Assembly: GCA_965228125.1 (NCBI GenBank)
Contig: OZ245791.1
Coordinates: 2,914,001-2,978,000, forward strand
DNA length: 64,000 nt
Source of the DNA: GWF2-38-69 sp965228125
GTDB taxonomy: Bacteria; Verrucomicrobiota; Lentisphaeria; Victivallales; GWF2-38-69
Direction of reading: 5' to 3'
Of the stretch, positions 17,500 to 26,963 are shown piece after piece. Position 1 is the first letter of the stretch. Every line of letters begins with the position of its first letter. The position numbers and the translations under genes are program-made. Below the pieces are notes generated by a model. That model was not told the DNA's origin. It was given only the letters and a program-made list of their open reading frames with translations, and did not search any database.

Positions 17500-18720
17500 C
17501 TATGCATTAACCAGAACTTTATCGATCTTTTCCAAAGCCCAGTCTATTTCGTCTCTCTTAATAACCAAAGGTGGGGCAAAACGAATAACATGGTCGTGAG
17601 TTTCTTTGCATAGCAAACCTTCATTTTGCAGAGCTTCACAGAATTTGCGAGCTCCTCCTGCTTCAGGGTAGAGTTCGACACCTATTAATAAACCTTTTCC
17701 TCTGACTTCTTTTACATGAGGGCTTTTGATTTTTTTAAGTTGTTCCATGAAATATGTACCTAGAACAGATGCGTTTTCAATCATATTTTCTTCGACGAGC
17801 ACTCTGAGTGCAACTCTTGCTACAGCACAGGCTAGGGGATTACCTCCGAAAGTGCTTCCATGGTCTCCGGGATGGAAGACCCCGAGAACTTCTTTATTTG
17901 AGAGAACTGCAGATACGGGGTAAGCTCCGCCGGAAAGCGCTTTGCCTATAACCGTTACGTCTGCCTGGACTCCAAAGTGTTCTTCTGCCAGCATTTTGCC
18001 TGTACGGCCAAGGCCTGTTTGAATTTCGTCCGTCACAAACATGATTCCTTTTCGTGTGCATATTTCACGAACTTTCCTTAGATAATCCTCAGGAGGTACT
18101 ATTATTCCGCCTTCCCCCTGAATAGGTTCTACCATAAAGGCTACTGTATTCTGGGTAATTGCTTTTTCCAAGGCATCTGCATCTCCGAAAGGAATGAGTT
18201 TGAAGCCTTGAGTATAAGGACTGTAGCCATCTCTGTATTGGGGTTCGCTGCTAAAGCTCACTATTGTAACAGTCCTTCCATGAAAATTGTTATTGCACAC
18301 GATAATTTCTGCTTGTCCTTCAGGTATACCCTTGAGTTTATAACCCCATTTTCTAACGGCTTTTATAACTGATTCCACAGCTTCTGCCCCGCTATTCATC
18401 GGAAGAACCATGTTGGATGAGGTAAGTTCGCAGAGTTCCTTATAGAAAAGGCCGAGCTGATCATTTCTGAAAGCGCGGGAAGTCAGAGTCATTTTTTGTG
18501 CCTGGTCAATTAAACTCTGAATGATTTTCGGGTGGCAATGTCCCTGATTTACAGCCGAGTATGCCGAAAGGCAATCCAAATATCTTTTATTCTCAATGTC
18601 CCAAACCCATACGCCTTTACCTCTGGCAAGTACTACATTAAGCGGTTTATAATTTTTTGCGCCATATTTATTTTCCAGAGCTATAAAATCTTCACTGGTT
18701 TTAGGACATTCAATACTCAT
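17500..18720 (-). CDS. rocD: Ornithine aminotransferase
   Basis: A 406-residue class III aminotransferase that moves the delta-amino group of ornithine to 2-oxoglutarate, giving glutamate semialdehyde (P5C). It is recognisable as the ornithine type by NYKPLNVVLARGKGVWVWD and the SAYSAVNQGHCHPKI block near the N-terminus, FVTDEIQTGLGRTG, and the PLP lysine in GKALSGGAYPVSAV. It is the last gene of the cyanophycin/urease run and ends before a strong hairpin. Together with rocA in the same run it finishes arginine breakdown to glutamate. Confidence 0.95.
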   Translation of the reverse strand: MSIECPKTSEDFIALENKYGAKNYKPLNVVLARGKGVWVWDIENKRYLDCLSAYSAVNQGHCHPKIIQSLIDQAQKMTLTSRAFRNDQLGLFYKELCELTSSNMVLPMNSGAEAVESVIKAVRKWGYKLKGIPEGQAEIIVCNNNFHGRTVTIVSFSSEPQYRDGYSPYTQGFKLIPFGDADALEKAITQNTVAFMVEPIQGEGGIIVPPEDYLRKVREICTRKGIMFVTDEIQTGLGRTGKMLAEEHFGVQADVTVIGKALSGGAYPVSAVLSNKEVLGVFHPGDHGSTFGGNPLACAVARVALRVLVEENMIENASVLGTYFMEQLKKIKSPHVKEVRGKGLLIGVELYPEAGGARKFCEALQNEGLLCKETHDHVIRFAPPLVIKRDEIDWALEKIDKVLVNA

Positions 18721-18835
18721 AAAGGTTCTCCTTTTTTATATTTAATATTTATTTTGTAAAAGAAATTTCACATGAAAACTTAAAAAAGCAAAATAGACAC
18801 TAAATTTTTTATTTGTAAATAAAGTGGAAAATTAT

Positions 18836-19621
18836 TTAATCAGTTAAATCAGATTCAATTATATTGATAGCCTTATTTACAAACTTGTGTAAATCGTTTG
18901 ATTCATAAGCCAGAGCTCTTAAAAGTGTGCCGGTGTAAGGAAGTTCTGTTAATGCGCTCTCTATCTTAGTGTCAGCGCCTATTAAATCATTTACTAAAGA
19001 TAGTTTTCTTTGAGAGAGGTTAAAACCATAAATTAAAAGGTTTGCCAGGCAATTAAAATTTTCATACATCCCCATATCTGAAAGACTGAATATTTCCGGT
19101 ATAAAACGGCTGTTGTCCCTATATATAAGCTTATCTCCAAGAAAAACGTTAAGTTTCGATATAAAAGTTTTGTATTTAAAGCGTTCCTGATTGTGGTATC
19201 TGCCACTGCTTATGAAATCGGCATAGATGAGTTTTGCTGTCTGGTCTGCGAGGTTAATTGTGGTGTGAGATTCAAATGCTGAATCGGCAAATGGTATTAC
19301 AGGTAAGGGGAAGAACTTCAAATGCGCATTATGGTTCACTGTTATTAGAGTCCTTCTGGAAGCACACTCTCCTTCCATTTTCAAAATCTTTTCGTAAGAC
19401 TGAGAAGATAAAATTAACCGGCTGTTATCTTCTAGGTAAATATCAATATGAGACTTGTCATTTGCCATGATTCCAGGAGAAGAGTTCATTAATATATACT
19501 CAATTCCCCCTGAAGTATCAGGGAAACAGTTTGTTAACTTGTAAGGGGCACTGAAAAAGACCTCTTCTGGATAAGTACGGCCATCTTTTGAGCATGTGAC
19601 TATTTTTAATTTGGAGTTCAT
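18836..19621 (-). CDS. ureD: Urease accessory protein UreD (UreH)
   Basis: A 261-residue nickel-urease maturation scaffold. Recognisable family features are the early ...SGGIEYILMNSSPGIMANDKSHIDI strand pattern, QSYEKILKM, and FFPLPVIPFADSAFES. UreD binds apo-urease with UreF and UreG and channels nickel to the active site. It is divergent from textbook sequences but its place at the end of ureABCEFG settles identity. It is separated from rocD by 115 bases. Confidence 0.88.
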   Translation of the reverse strand: MNSKLKIVTCSKDGRTYPEEVFFSAPYKLTNCFPDTSGGIEYILMNSSPGIMANDKSHIDIYLEDNSRLILSSQSYEKILKMEGECASRRTLITVNHNAHLKFFPLPVIPFADSAFESHTTINLADQTAKLIYADFISSGRYHNQERFKYKTFISKLNVFLGDKLIYRDNSRFIPEIFSLSDMGMYENFNCLANLLIYGFNLSQRKLSLVNDLIGADTKIESALTELPYTGTLLRALAYESNDLHKFVNKAINIIESDLTD

Positions 19622-19628
19622 GCTTAAT

Positions 19629-20240
19629 TTATTCCAGGTCTAGCAAAAGAACGTTGCCCTTAATCCATGAGATAACTTTATCTACATTATAATTTTTTTT
19701 CAGGTCAGTAAAGATGAAAGGTTTGTTTCCTCTCATTCTTAAAGAATCTCTAGACATTATTTCGAGATCTGCGCCTATATATGGAGCCAAATCTATTTTG
19801 TTTATGACCAGCAGGTCTGAACGTGTAATTCCAGGCCCGCCTTTTCTGGGAATTTTATCTCCTCCTGCTACATCAATGACAAAAATCGCAGCATCAACAA
19901 GTTCCGGGCTAAAAGTAGCAGACAGGTTATCCCCGCCGCTTTCAATAAAAAGGATTTTTAAATCCGGAAAACGTTTGGCCATTTCATTTACAGCCTCAAG
20001 ATTCATTGATGCATCTTCCCTGATAGCTGTGTGTGGGCAGCCGCCTGTTTCTACAGCTATTATGCGTCGTGGTTCGAGTACTGAATTTTTAGTTAGGAAT
20101 TCTGCGTCTTCTTTCGTATAAATATCATTTGTTATGACAGCAACACTGTATTCTTCAGACAAATGCCTGGTGAGCCTTTCAATAAGAGCGGTTTTTCCCG
20201 AACCTACCGGCCCTGCGATTCCGATTTTTACAAAACTCAT
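19629..20240 (-). CDS. ureG: Urease accessory GTPase UreG
   Basis: A 203-residue SIMIBI GTPase that loads nickel into urease on GTP hydrolysis. P-loop GIAGPVGSGKTALIERL, the metal-binding CPH motif in ETGGCPHTAIREDASMN, ESGGDNLSATFSPEL and the guanine-specificity NKID are all present. The frame extends to a TTG at 20252, but the ATG at 20240 matches the usual UreG start (MSFVKIGIAGPVG) and is chosen. It stops 7 bases before ureD. Confidence 0.96.
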   Translation of the reverse strand: MSFVKIGIAGPVGSGKTALIERLTRHLSEEYSVAVITNDIYTKEDAEFLTKNSVLEPRRIIAVETGGCPHTAIREDASMNLEAVNEMAKRFPDLKILFIESGGDNLSATFSPELVDAAIFVIDVAGGDKIPRKGGPGITRSDLLVINKIDLAPYIGADLEIMSRDSLRMRGNKPFIFTDLKKNYNVDKVISWIKGNVLLLDLE

Positions 20241-20279
20241 AAGCCTTTCCAATTATTATATGGTTAATATCTGTGTATT

Positions 20280-20984
20280 TTAGGACATGTATAGTCTGGA
20301 ATATAACATTTCATGCTGCATGGACCTTAACTCAAAAGCCGGAGTAGATGATCCCAGGTCATTGAAAGTTAATGCCTGAAGTTGTTTTATCGATTCGGAA
20401 ATGTAACTAAAGCTTTTGTTTAGTATTATCTGTCCATCCGTTTGACTGAGCGGAATCAGTTTTACCAAATTGTTTACGATTCCGGAGGCCTGCGCATAAG
20501 TAAAATGCAGAACAGAAGATTCTAAACTTATCCCAATCGAAGCGCAAAAAGCGCCGTAAACAACAGCAAGCTGTCCTTTGCATGTTTCCTGTTCCAGCAT
20601 GGTGCAGTAAATATTGAAACAGTCGGTTTTATATGACAGAGGCAAAGCTTTGACATTCTTGATAAATCTTGATGTAAATTTTTCTCCGGCAATACGGACT
20701 TCTTTGGGTGCTTTTAGAGCATAATAAGTTTCATCCAATTTTACCAATTCCGATATATTCGCTTCATAAGATAATCCGTAAGCAAGTTTTAATGCAAGCA
20801 TATCTCCGAAAAGGAGTGAAGTACGAATGTTTGAAGACAAATATTGCATAGCAGACTTCTGGTCTTTTACTATGCCTTTTTGAACATAGGTTTCCAATCC
20901 ATAAGAATGAGTGTATGCTCCCATAGGGAAAAAGGGGTCATTTATTTGCAAAAGCAAAAGTGAATTATTGAAGTTTTTATCCAT
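20280..20984 (-). CDS. ureF: Urease accessory protein UreF
   Basis: A 234-residue all-helical protein that acts with UreD as GTPase-gating factor during nickel insertion. The hallmark N-terminus LLLQINDPFFPMGAYTHSYGLET near residue 10 and the late QASGIVNNLVKLIPLSQTDGQ are classic UreF. It follows ureE by 3 bases, so translation is probably coupled. Confidence 0.93.
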   Translation of the reverse strand: MDKNFNNSLLLLQINDPFFPMGAYTHSYGLETYVQKGIVKDQKSAMQYLSSNIRTSLLFGDMLALKLAYGLSYEANISELVKLDETYYALKAPKEVRIAGEKFTSRFIKNVKALPLSYKTDCFNIYCTMLEQETCKGQLAVVYGAFCASIGISLESSVLHFTYAQASGIVNNLVKLIPLSQTDGQIILNKSFSYISESIKQLQALTFNDLGSSTPAFELRSMQHEMLYSRLYMS

Positions 20985-20987
20985 CTC

Positions 20988-21452
20988 TCAATGAGCGTGC
21001 TGGGCAGTATTGGAGTTTATAGGGTGGACCAGCCTGGCATCTCTTATATTAAAATGGATGTTCATTTTTTTTAGCAGTTCTGTCATTGGCGCATCATAGG
21101 GAATAAGAAGTTTATCGAATCCTGATTCGTGAAAGAATAGGGGGGCATGCCTGTTGCCGATTTCATAGCATATCCGAGCCAGTTCTTCCTGATTATGCCA
21201 GCTTATTTCTATGCTTAGGCAGGGTTTGACTACTATCGTTATAATTTTCCCTTCTTCTGCAAAAACTATGTCCTGATCTTTCAGAGAGTCACATTTCTGA
21301 TCTAAGCGGAAGCCTATTTCAACTCCATCCTGTGTTCTCTTTCTCATAATTTTCTTGTTGAGTTCGTACCATTCCAGAAAAACTATATCTTTCCTAACAT
21401 TATCGGAGCTTTCAGTTATGTCGGATTGTCTGATTATATTCTCAATTATCAT
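20988..21452 (-). CDS. ureE: Urease nickel metallochaperone UreE
   Basis: A 154-residue nickel carrier. The N-terminal peptide-binding domain includes KDIVFLEWYELNKKIMRKRT..G.EIG, and the metal domain has YEIGNRHAPLFF (the conserved GNRH) and a DAPM motif. The C-terminal tail (TAQHAH) has only two histidines, so it lacks the long His-rich nickel store seen in Klebsiella UreE. It sits between ureC and ureF. Confidence 0.93.
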   Translation of the reverse strand: MIIENIIRQSDITESSDNVRKDIVFLEWYELNKKIMRKRTQDGVEIGFRLDQKCDSLKDQDIVFAEEGKIITIVVKPCLSIEISWHNQEELARICYEIGNRHAPLFFHESGFDKLLIPYDAPMTELLKKMNIHFNIRDARLVHPINSNTAQHAH

Positions 21453-21484
21453 AGATGGAATGTATTTATGTTATTATCAGTGAA

Positions 21485-23212
21485 TTAAAATAAGAAATAG
21501 CGTTGTGCAAGGGGGAGCTCAGAGGCTGGAGCGCAGGTAATTAGCTCTCCATTAATTTTGACCTTATACGTTTCGGAATCTACTTCTATTTTAGGCGTGG
21601 CGTCATTATGAATAAGATCTTTTTTTGAGATTGAACGACAGTCTTCAACAGGTACTACTTTTTTTCTTAGTTCAAGCTTTTTATGCACTCCTGCGATTAT
21701 GGAAGCTTTGGACATAAAAGTCAGCGATGTGGAAAATTTTGCCCTGCCCAATGCTCCAAACATGTTACGGTAAAAAACAGGTTCAGGCGTTGGTATAGAG
21801 GCATTAGGGTCTCCCATAATAGCAGCTGTTATGAACCCACCTTTAATGATCATTTTTGGTTTGACTCCAAAGAATTCAGGCTGCCACAAGACTAAGTCGG
21901 CGATTTTGCCTACTTCGATGGAGCCCACATGCTTACTTATACCATGAGTAATAGCAGGATTGATTGTGTATTTCGCTATATATCTTTTAACTCTATAGTT
22001 ATCGTTTTTCTCTCCGGAGATTAATTTGCCTCGTTGTACTTTCATCTTGGAGGCTGTTTGCCATGTACGGATTATAATTTCTCCTATCCTTCCCATGGCC
22101 TGAGAGTCCGAACTCATCATGCTGAAAACCCCTAAATCATGCAAAATGTCTTCGGCAGCTATTGTTTCAGGCCTTATCCTGGAATCGGCAAATGCTACAT
22201 CTTCTTTAATTCGTTTGTCTAAGTGATGGCAAACCATCAACATATCAAGGTGTTCGTCTATTGTATTAACTGTAAAAGGCATAGTAGGGTTGGTCGAGGA
22301 AGGAAGGATGTTTCTTAGACCTGCCAGCCTTATTATATCTGGAGCATGCCCTCCGCCAGCGCCTTCTGTGTGGTATGTATGTATCGTTTTGTCCCCAATG
22401 GCTTCAATAGTGTCTTCTACAAATCCCCCTTCATTTAGCGTGTCGGTATGAATAGCTACCTGAACATCATAATCATCAGCGACCTTCAGGCATTCTTTAA
22501 TCGCCGCGGGAGTTGAGCCCCAATCTTCATGCAATTTCAACCCTATAGCTCCCGCTTCTATCTGCTCTATTAAAGGTTTGGATGACGAACAGTTGCCTTT
22601 CCCAAGAAAGCCGATGTTGACAGGAAACGCATCTGCTGATTCGAGCATACGTGCCATGTTCCATGATCCGGGAGTGCATGTAGTAGCATTGGTCCCATCA
22701 GCAGGCCCTGTGCCTCCACCGATTAAAGTTGTAATTCCGCTATGGAGAGCTGTTTCAACTAGCTGGGGGCAAATGAAATGGACATGGGAATCGATTCCGC
22801 CTGCGGTAACTATTAGGCCTTCTCCTGCAATAATTTCAGTGGAAGCACCGATAATCAGGCCAGGATGTATATTATCCATTATATCCGGGTTGCCAGCTTT
22901 TCCTATTGCTGATATAAGACCGTTTCTTATTCCTATATCGGCCTTAACTATCCCCCAATGGTCAACTATAAGTGCGTTGGTGATTACTGTGTCAGGAGCC
23001 CCTTCGCTTCTGGATATTCTTGCTGATTGTCCCATTCCATCACGAATGGTTTTGCCTCCGCCGAACTTTACTTCATCGCCATAGGTAGTGTAATCTTTTT
23101 CTACTTCGATGAAAAGTTCTGTGTCTGCCAACCTTACTATGTCGCCTGTGGTTGGGCCAAACATATTTATGTAGTCTTGGCCTGAAATGAAATGCCCTGT
23201 TTTTTTATGCAT
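21485..23212 (-). CDS. ureC: Urease alpha subunit
   Basis: The 575-residue catalytic subunit that hydrolyses urea to ammonia and carbamate at a dinickel centre. It begins with the family block YINMFGPTTGDIVRLADTEL. The carbamylated lysine is in IGLKLHEDWGSTP, nickel ligands are in GGIDSHVHF and AIHTDTLNEGGF, and the mobile-flap His in MVCHHLD. All catalytic residues are intact and length is typical. In this context it removes the urea that arginase makes from arginine. Confidence 0.98.
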   Translation of the reverse strand: MHKKTGHFISGQDYINMFGPTTGDIVRLADTELFIEVEKDYTTYGDEVKFGGGKTIRDGMGQSARISRSEGAPDTVITNALIVDHWGIVKADIGIRNGLISAIGKAGNPDIMDNIHPGLIIGASTEIIAGEGLIVTAGGIDSHVHFICPQLVETALHSGITTLIGGGTGPADGTNATTCTPGSWNMARMLESADAFPVNIGFLGKGNCSSSKPLIEQIEAGAIGLKLHEDWGSTPAAIKECLKVADDYDVQVAIHTDTLNEGGFVEDTIEAIGDKTIHTYHTEGAGGGHAPDIIRLAGLRNILPSSTNPTMPFTVNTIDEHLDMLMVCHHLDKRIKEDVAFADSRIRPETIAAEDILHDLGVFSMMSSDSQAMGRIGEIIIRTWQTASKMKVQRGKLISGEKNDNYRVKRYIAKYTINPAITHGISKHVGSIEVGKIADLVLWQPEFFGVKPKMIIKGGFITAAIMGDPNASIPTPEPVFYRNMFGALGRAKFSTSLTFMSKASIIAGVHKKLELRKKVVPVEDCRSISKKDLIHNDATPKIEVDSETYKVKINGELITCAPASELPLAQRYFLF

Positions 23213-23227
23213 TTTGTTTCCTAAGTC

Positions 23228-23593
23228 CTAGTCCTGTAAATATTTCTTGTCTAAAAGACGGCAAATGGAATTCTCCAGGCCTTTATCCTCAATAGTGCCA
23301 TTAGTCAGTCCACTAAAACCGAACGCTTTTTTTTGTCCGCGATAACGGATTAGTTCAACCTCTTTCTTCTCTCCGGGTTCAAAACGGACTGCTGTTCCTG
23401 AAGGGATATTCAAACGACATCCAAAAGCTGTCTCTCTTGAAAATCTTAAATATCTGTTTGCTTCAAAAAAATGATAGTGGGAACCTACCTGTATAGGCCT
23501 GTCTCCTGAGTTAATTACGTCAATGTTAACAATCTCAGAATCTTGGTTTATTTCTATAGTTTTATTATTGGAAATAATTTCTCCAGGTTTCAT
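23228..23593 (-). CDS. ureB: Urease beta subunit
   Basis: A 121-residue structural subunit. It has the standard MKPGEI start, then DVINSGDRPIQVGSHYHFFE, the family signature, and RFEPGEKKEVELI. It lies between ureA and ureC with gaps of 11 and 15 bases; the subunits are separate genes as in most bacteria, not fused as in Helicobacter. Confidence 0.97.
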   Translation of the reverse strand: MKPGEIISNNKTIEINQDSEIVNIDVINSGDRPIQVGSHYHFFEANRYLRFSRETAFGCRLNIPSGTAVRFEPGEKKEVELIRYRGQKKAFGFSGLTNGTIEDKGLENSICRLLDKKYLQD

Positions 23594-23604
23594 TCTTTTG
23601 CCCT

Positions 23605-23907
23605 TTATAGTATAGGATCATGTATGGTTATAAGTTTTGAACCGTCAGGAAAAGTAGCCTCGATTTGTATTTCCCGAACCATTTCAGATATACCATCCAT
23701 AACATCATTTTTTGTAAGAACTTTCTTTCCAAGTGACATGATTTCAGACACAGTTTTTCCATCTCTGGCCAGTTCCAGAAGATGCGCAGAAATATAAGCC
23801 ACAGCTTCTGGGTGGTTTAACTTCAAACCTCTGTTTTTCCGTTTTGAAGCAAGCTCTCCTGCCGTAAAAACCATCAACTTTTCAATTTCTTTATTCGTCA
23901 GTCTCAT
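23605..23907 (-). CDS. ureA: Urease gamma subunit
   Basis: A 100-residue structural subunit. MRLTNKEIEKLMVFTAGELA.KRKNRGLKLNHPEAVAYIS and the EATFPDGSKLITIHDPI end are textbook UreA. It is the first urease gene, 8 bases after the rocA stop, so urease is in the same transcript as ornithine-to-glutamate conversion. Confidence 0.97.
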   Translation of the reverse strand: MRLTNKEIEKLMVFTAGELASKRKNRGLKLNHPEAVAYISAHLLELARDGKTVSEIMSLGKKVLTKNDVMDGISEMVREIQIEATFPDGSKLITIHDPIL

Positions 23908-23915
23908 TTTTAGGT

Positions 23916-25550
23916 TTATTCTTCAAGCATATGTGGATATTTGTAGTCAGTTGGAGGCTCAAATGTCTCTTTTATAGTCCTTATGGTTACCCATCTGAGA
24001 AGGTTAATTCTACTTCCTGCCTTATCATTTGTCCCGCTGGCTCTGGATCCGCCAAATGGCTGTTGTCCTACAACGGCTCCGGTAGGTTTGTCATTGATGT
24101 AAAAATTACCTGCTGCATGTTGGAGCGCTCTGGTCATTTTATTTATCACGCCGCGGTTTTTAGCAAAGATGGCACCGGTCAATGCATAGGGGCTGGTTTT
24201 ATCTAGCAGATCCAGTGCTTCTTCAAGGTTGGCATCCTCGTAAAGATAGCATGTTAGAACAGGCCCGAATATTTCTTCGGTCATTGTTTTAAAATGGGGA
24301 TTTGTAGTAAGAATAACAGTAGGTTCTATGAAATACCCTTTGCTGTCATCGTACTTTCCGCCGAATATTATCTTGGCATCGGATGCCTGAGCTGTGTAGT
24401 CTATATAACTTTTTATGTTATCAAATGAATTTTTATCAATTACAGCACTCATGAAGTTGGTGAAATCGGTAACATCGCCCATTTTAATTTCTTTGAGGAT
24501 ATTTTCCATAGTTGTCCAGATTTCATCCCACTTTGAACGGGGAAAATAGGCTCGGCTAAGGGCTGAACACTTTTGACCTTGATATTCAAAGGCTCCCCTT
24601 ACGCAAGCAGTTGCTAAAGACGGTATATCACAGTCATTATGTGCAATTAGGAAATCTTTACCACCAGTCTCTCCGACGAGTCTGGGGTATATCCAGTATT
24701 TTCTTATGTTTTCTCCGATTGTTTTCCATATGTGTCCGAATGTTTCAGTTGACCCAGTAAAGTGAATTCCTGCAAGATTGACATGCTCTATTGCGATTTT
24801 ACTGAGCACTGACCCACTGCATGGAATGAAGTTGATTACTCCATCAGGAAGTCCTGCCTCTTTGAGCAGTTGCATAAAGAAATACGCTGAAAGTACTGAA
24901 GAGCTTGCTGGTTTCCAGAGAACCACATTTCCCATGATTGCAGGAGATGTTGGCAAATTGCCGCCTATTGCTGTAAAGTTGAATGGAGTGATAGCCACAA
25001 CGAATCCTTCCAGAGGAAGATATTCCAGTCTGTTCCATACACCTTTTGGGTTGATAGGGGGTTGTTCTGAATAGATCTGGTGCATATAACTGACGTTAAA
25101 ATTAAGAAAATCTATTAGCTCACAAGCAGAGTCAATTTCAGCCTGATAAACAGTCTTACCCTGTCCGAGCATAGTTGCGGCGTTGAGTTTGTAGCGCCAT
25201 GTTCCGCTAAGCATTTCGGCAGCTTTAAGGAAAATAGCGGCGCGTTCCTGCCATGAAAGGATAGCCCATTGAGTCCTTGCTTTTGCTGCTTCCTGTATGG
25301 CAAGTTCAATTAACTCAGGAGTGGCGATGTGGTATTGTCCAAACTTTCTGGCATGATTGCTGGGAGAACGCAGTTCTGCTGTTTTTCCTGTGCGGTACTC
25401 TTTTCCCCCTATGATCAAAGGTATGTCAAAATTGGTTGAGCAAATTTCATCCATAGTTTGTTTAAGCAGTTTTTTTTCAGGTGAACCTGGAGCATAACTT
25501 TTGATTGGTTCGTTTTTCGGGGGAGGAGGAACAAAAATACCATTGGCCAT
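23916..25550 (-). CDS. rocA: Delta-1-pyrroline-5-carboxylate dehydrogenase
   Basis: A 544-residue aldehyde dehydrogenase oxidising glutamate semialdehyde to glutamate with NAD+. It is the long, ALDH4A1-like form: IGGKEYRTGKTAELRSPSNH near the start, HFTGSTETF in the cofactor fold, the general base in ETGGKDFLIAH, the nucleophilic Cys in GQKCSALSRAY and the EEIFGPVLTCY motif. It uses the product of RocD in the same operon; its gene follows the POT permease by 29 bases. Confidence 0.94.
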   Translation of the reverse strand: MANGIFVPPPPKNEPIKSYAPGSPEKKLLKQTMDEICSTNFDIPLIIGGKEYRTGKTAELRSPSNHARKFGQYHIATPELIELAIQEAAKARTQWAILSWQERAAIFLKAAEMLSGTWRYKLNAATMLGQGKTVYQAEIDSACELIDFLNFNVSYMHQIYSEQPPINPKGVWNRLEYLPLEGFVVAITPFNFTAIGGNLPTSPAIMGNVVLWKPASSSVLSAYFFMQLLKEAGLPDGVINFIPCSGSVLSKIAIEHVNLAGIHFTGSTETFGHIWKTIGENIRKYWIYPRLVGETGGKDFLIAHNDCDIPSLATACVRGAFEYQGQKCSALSRAYFPRSKWDEIWTTMENILKEIKMGDVTDFTNFMSAVIDKNSFDNIKSYIDYTAQASDAKIIFGGKYDDSKGYFIEPTVILTTNPHFKTMTEEIFGPVLTCYLYEDANLEEALDLLDKTSPYALTGAIFAKNRGVINKMTRALQHAAGNFYINDKPTGAVVGQQPFGGSRASGTNDKAGSRINLLRWVTIRTIKETFEPPTDYKYPHMLEE

Positions 25551-25579
25551 AATATTATCCTTATTTGAAGATTAACTCA

Positions 25580-26899
25580 TCATAACCCAAGCGAAGAAGT
25601 GTCGCAGAATTTTTCGATAAATTTATTGGTAAAGATATGTATGAAGAAAAAGAGCAAACAGGCAAAAATCATGGCAACGAAGACTATAATCGGGCTAATT
25701 GATTCAGTCAGAGCACTGACTTCTCCACCGATCCATGCTCCTATGCACCATGATATAAGCATATTGAGCGCTATCATAGTGGCTGAAAAACCTTTTGGAG
25801 AAAATTTTGTTGCAGCAGAAAGCATTACCGGCAAAGTAAGAAGTTCGCTAAAAGCAAATATTGCATAGAAGATAAACAGATAAAGCATGTTGCCTTTAAA
25901 ATCAGCATTGTGTGCAATATGAACGACAAGAGGCATTAGGAAAAGGCAACCAATCCCCATGAGCAAGTAAGCTACGGCTAGTTTATAGCTCAAAGTAAAA
26001 GCCTTTTTCTTTTCCTGGAACATTTTGTAAACTCTGGCAACAACAGGAGAAAATAGTACGATTAGGAGGCCATAACTTGCGTAATACCAAGGTGTGGGGA
26101 TATTCCATCCAAAAAAATTCCTGTCGATGTTATTACTCGCCCAAAGGTTCAAAAGTCCATACGGAAGCACATAGAAAATATTCCAGACGATATTCGAGAT
26201 GCATAAGCCGATATAAACCCAGAATCTATTTGTTTCATCTAATGTCCAAGGTTCTTTTGCTACGGCCTTTCCATTAACGTGAGTCTTCGCCCTGTTGCCA
26301 ACATTTTTAAGGCTGAGACGAGACGATATTACAGTGTTAATGAGGGCGATGGCCATACCCACAGCAGAAGAACCAAATGCAAAAGAATAGCCAACAGTTT
26401 CAGCCAATAGACCTGAGACAAGAGGGCCAAAAAAACCGCCGATATTTATTGATGCATAAAATATGGCAAATCCAGCATCTCTATTGGCATCTTCTTTTGC
26501 ATCGTAAAATTCACCGACCATAGCTGAAATAGTTGGTTTTAGGAAGCCTGTCCCTATTGCTACCAGAGTTAATGCCGTAAAAAGATAGATGCTTCCGTGA
26601 TGCATCATTGTAATATATCCCAGCAGAAGGAGGATATTGCCTAGGATAAGACCGTTTTTTCGTCCTAGAAACCTGTCCGATAACCAACCGCCAACAAGGG
26701 GCGTGGCATAAACAACAGCGCTGAAAATACCAGTCAGTCTTAAAGCGTTAGCATCAGACCATCCCAATCCGCCTTTTGTCAGGCTTGCAGCCGCATAAAG
26801 AACAAGTATTCCCTGAGTCGCATAAAACCCAAATCTTTCGAAACACTCAATTGATGATAGAGAGATGACTCCCTTTGGATAATCTTTTATGAAACTCAT
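25580..26899 (-). CDS. POT/PTR family proton-coupled peptide transporter
   Basis: A 439-residue MFS protein with about 12 membrane helices. The proton-coupling motif ExxERF appears as IECFERFGFY near residue 18, followed by GGWLSDRFLGRKNG of the MFS loop and the PTR signature area GFAIFYASINIGGFFGPLVSG. POT carriers import di- and tripeptides. Lying directly between cyanophycinase and rocA, an attractive idea is that it moves beta-Asp-Arg or other Arg-containing dipeptides; this is inference, and such iso-peptides are not proven POT substrates. The family is slightly short here. Confidence 0.88.
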   Translation of the reverse strand: MSFIKDYPKGVISLSSIECFERFGFYATQGILVLYAAASLTKGGLGWSDANALRLTGIFSAVVYATPLVGGWLSDRFLGRKNGLILGNILLLLGYITMMHHGSIYLFTALTLVAIGTGFLKPTISAMVGEFYDAKEDANRDAGFAIFYASINIGGFFGPLVSGLLAETVGYSFAFGSSAVGMAIALINTVISSRLSLKNVGNRAKTHVNGKAVAKEPWTLDETNRFWVYIGLCISNIVWNIFYVLPYGLLNLWASNNIDRNFFGWNIPTPWYYASYGLLIVLFSPVVARVYKMFQEKKKAFTLSYKLAVAYLLMGIGCLFLMPLVVHIAHNADFKGNMLYLFIFYAIFAFSELLTLPVMLSAATKFSPKGFSATMIALNMLISWCIGAWIGGEVSALTESISPIIVFVAMIFACLLFFFIHIFTNKFIEKFCDTSSLGL

Positions 26900-26963
26900 A
26901 ACATTCCTTCGTTTTAGTTTTATGCTTTGAATTTAATGGAAACTTAAGGATTGATTGTCTTCT

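Noticed and set aside
17500..18720. Second argD
   Set aside because: The enzyme has the ornithine-aminotransferase N-terminal block and sits with urease and rocA, so it is rocD rather than another acetylornithine aminotransferase.
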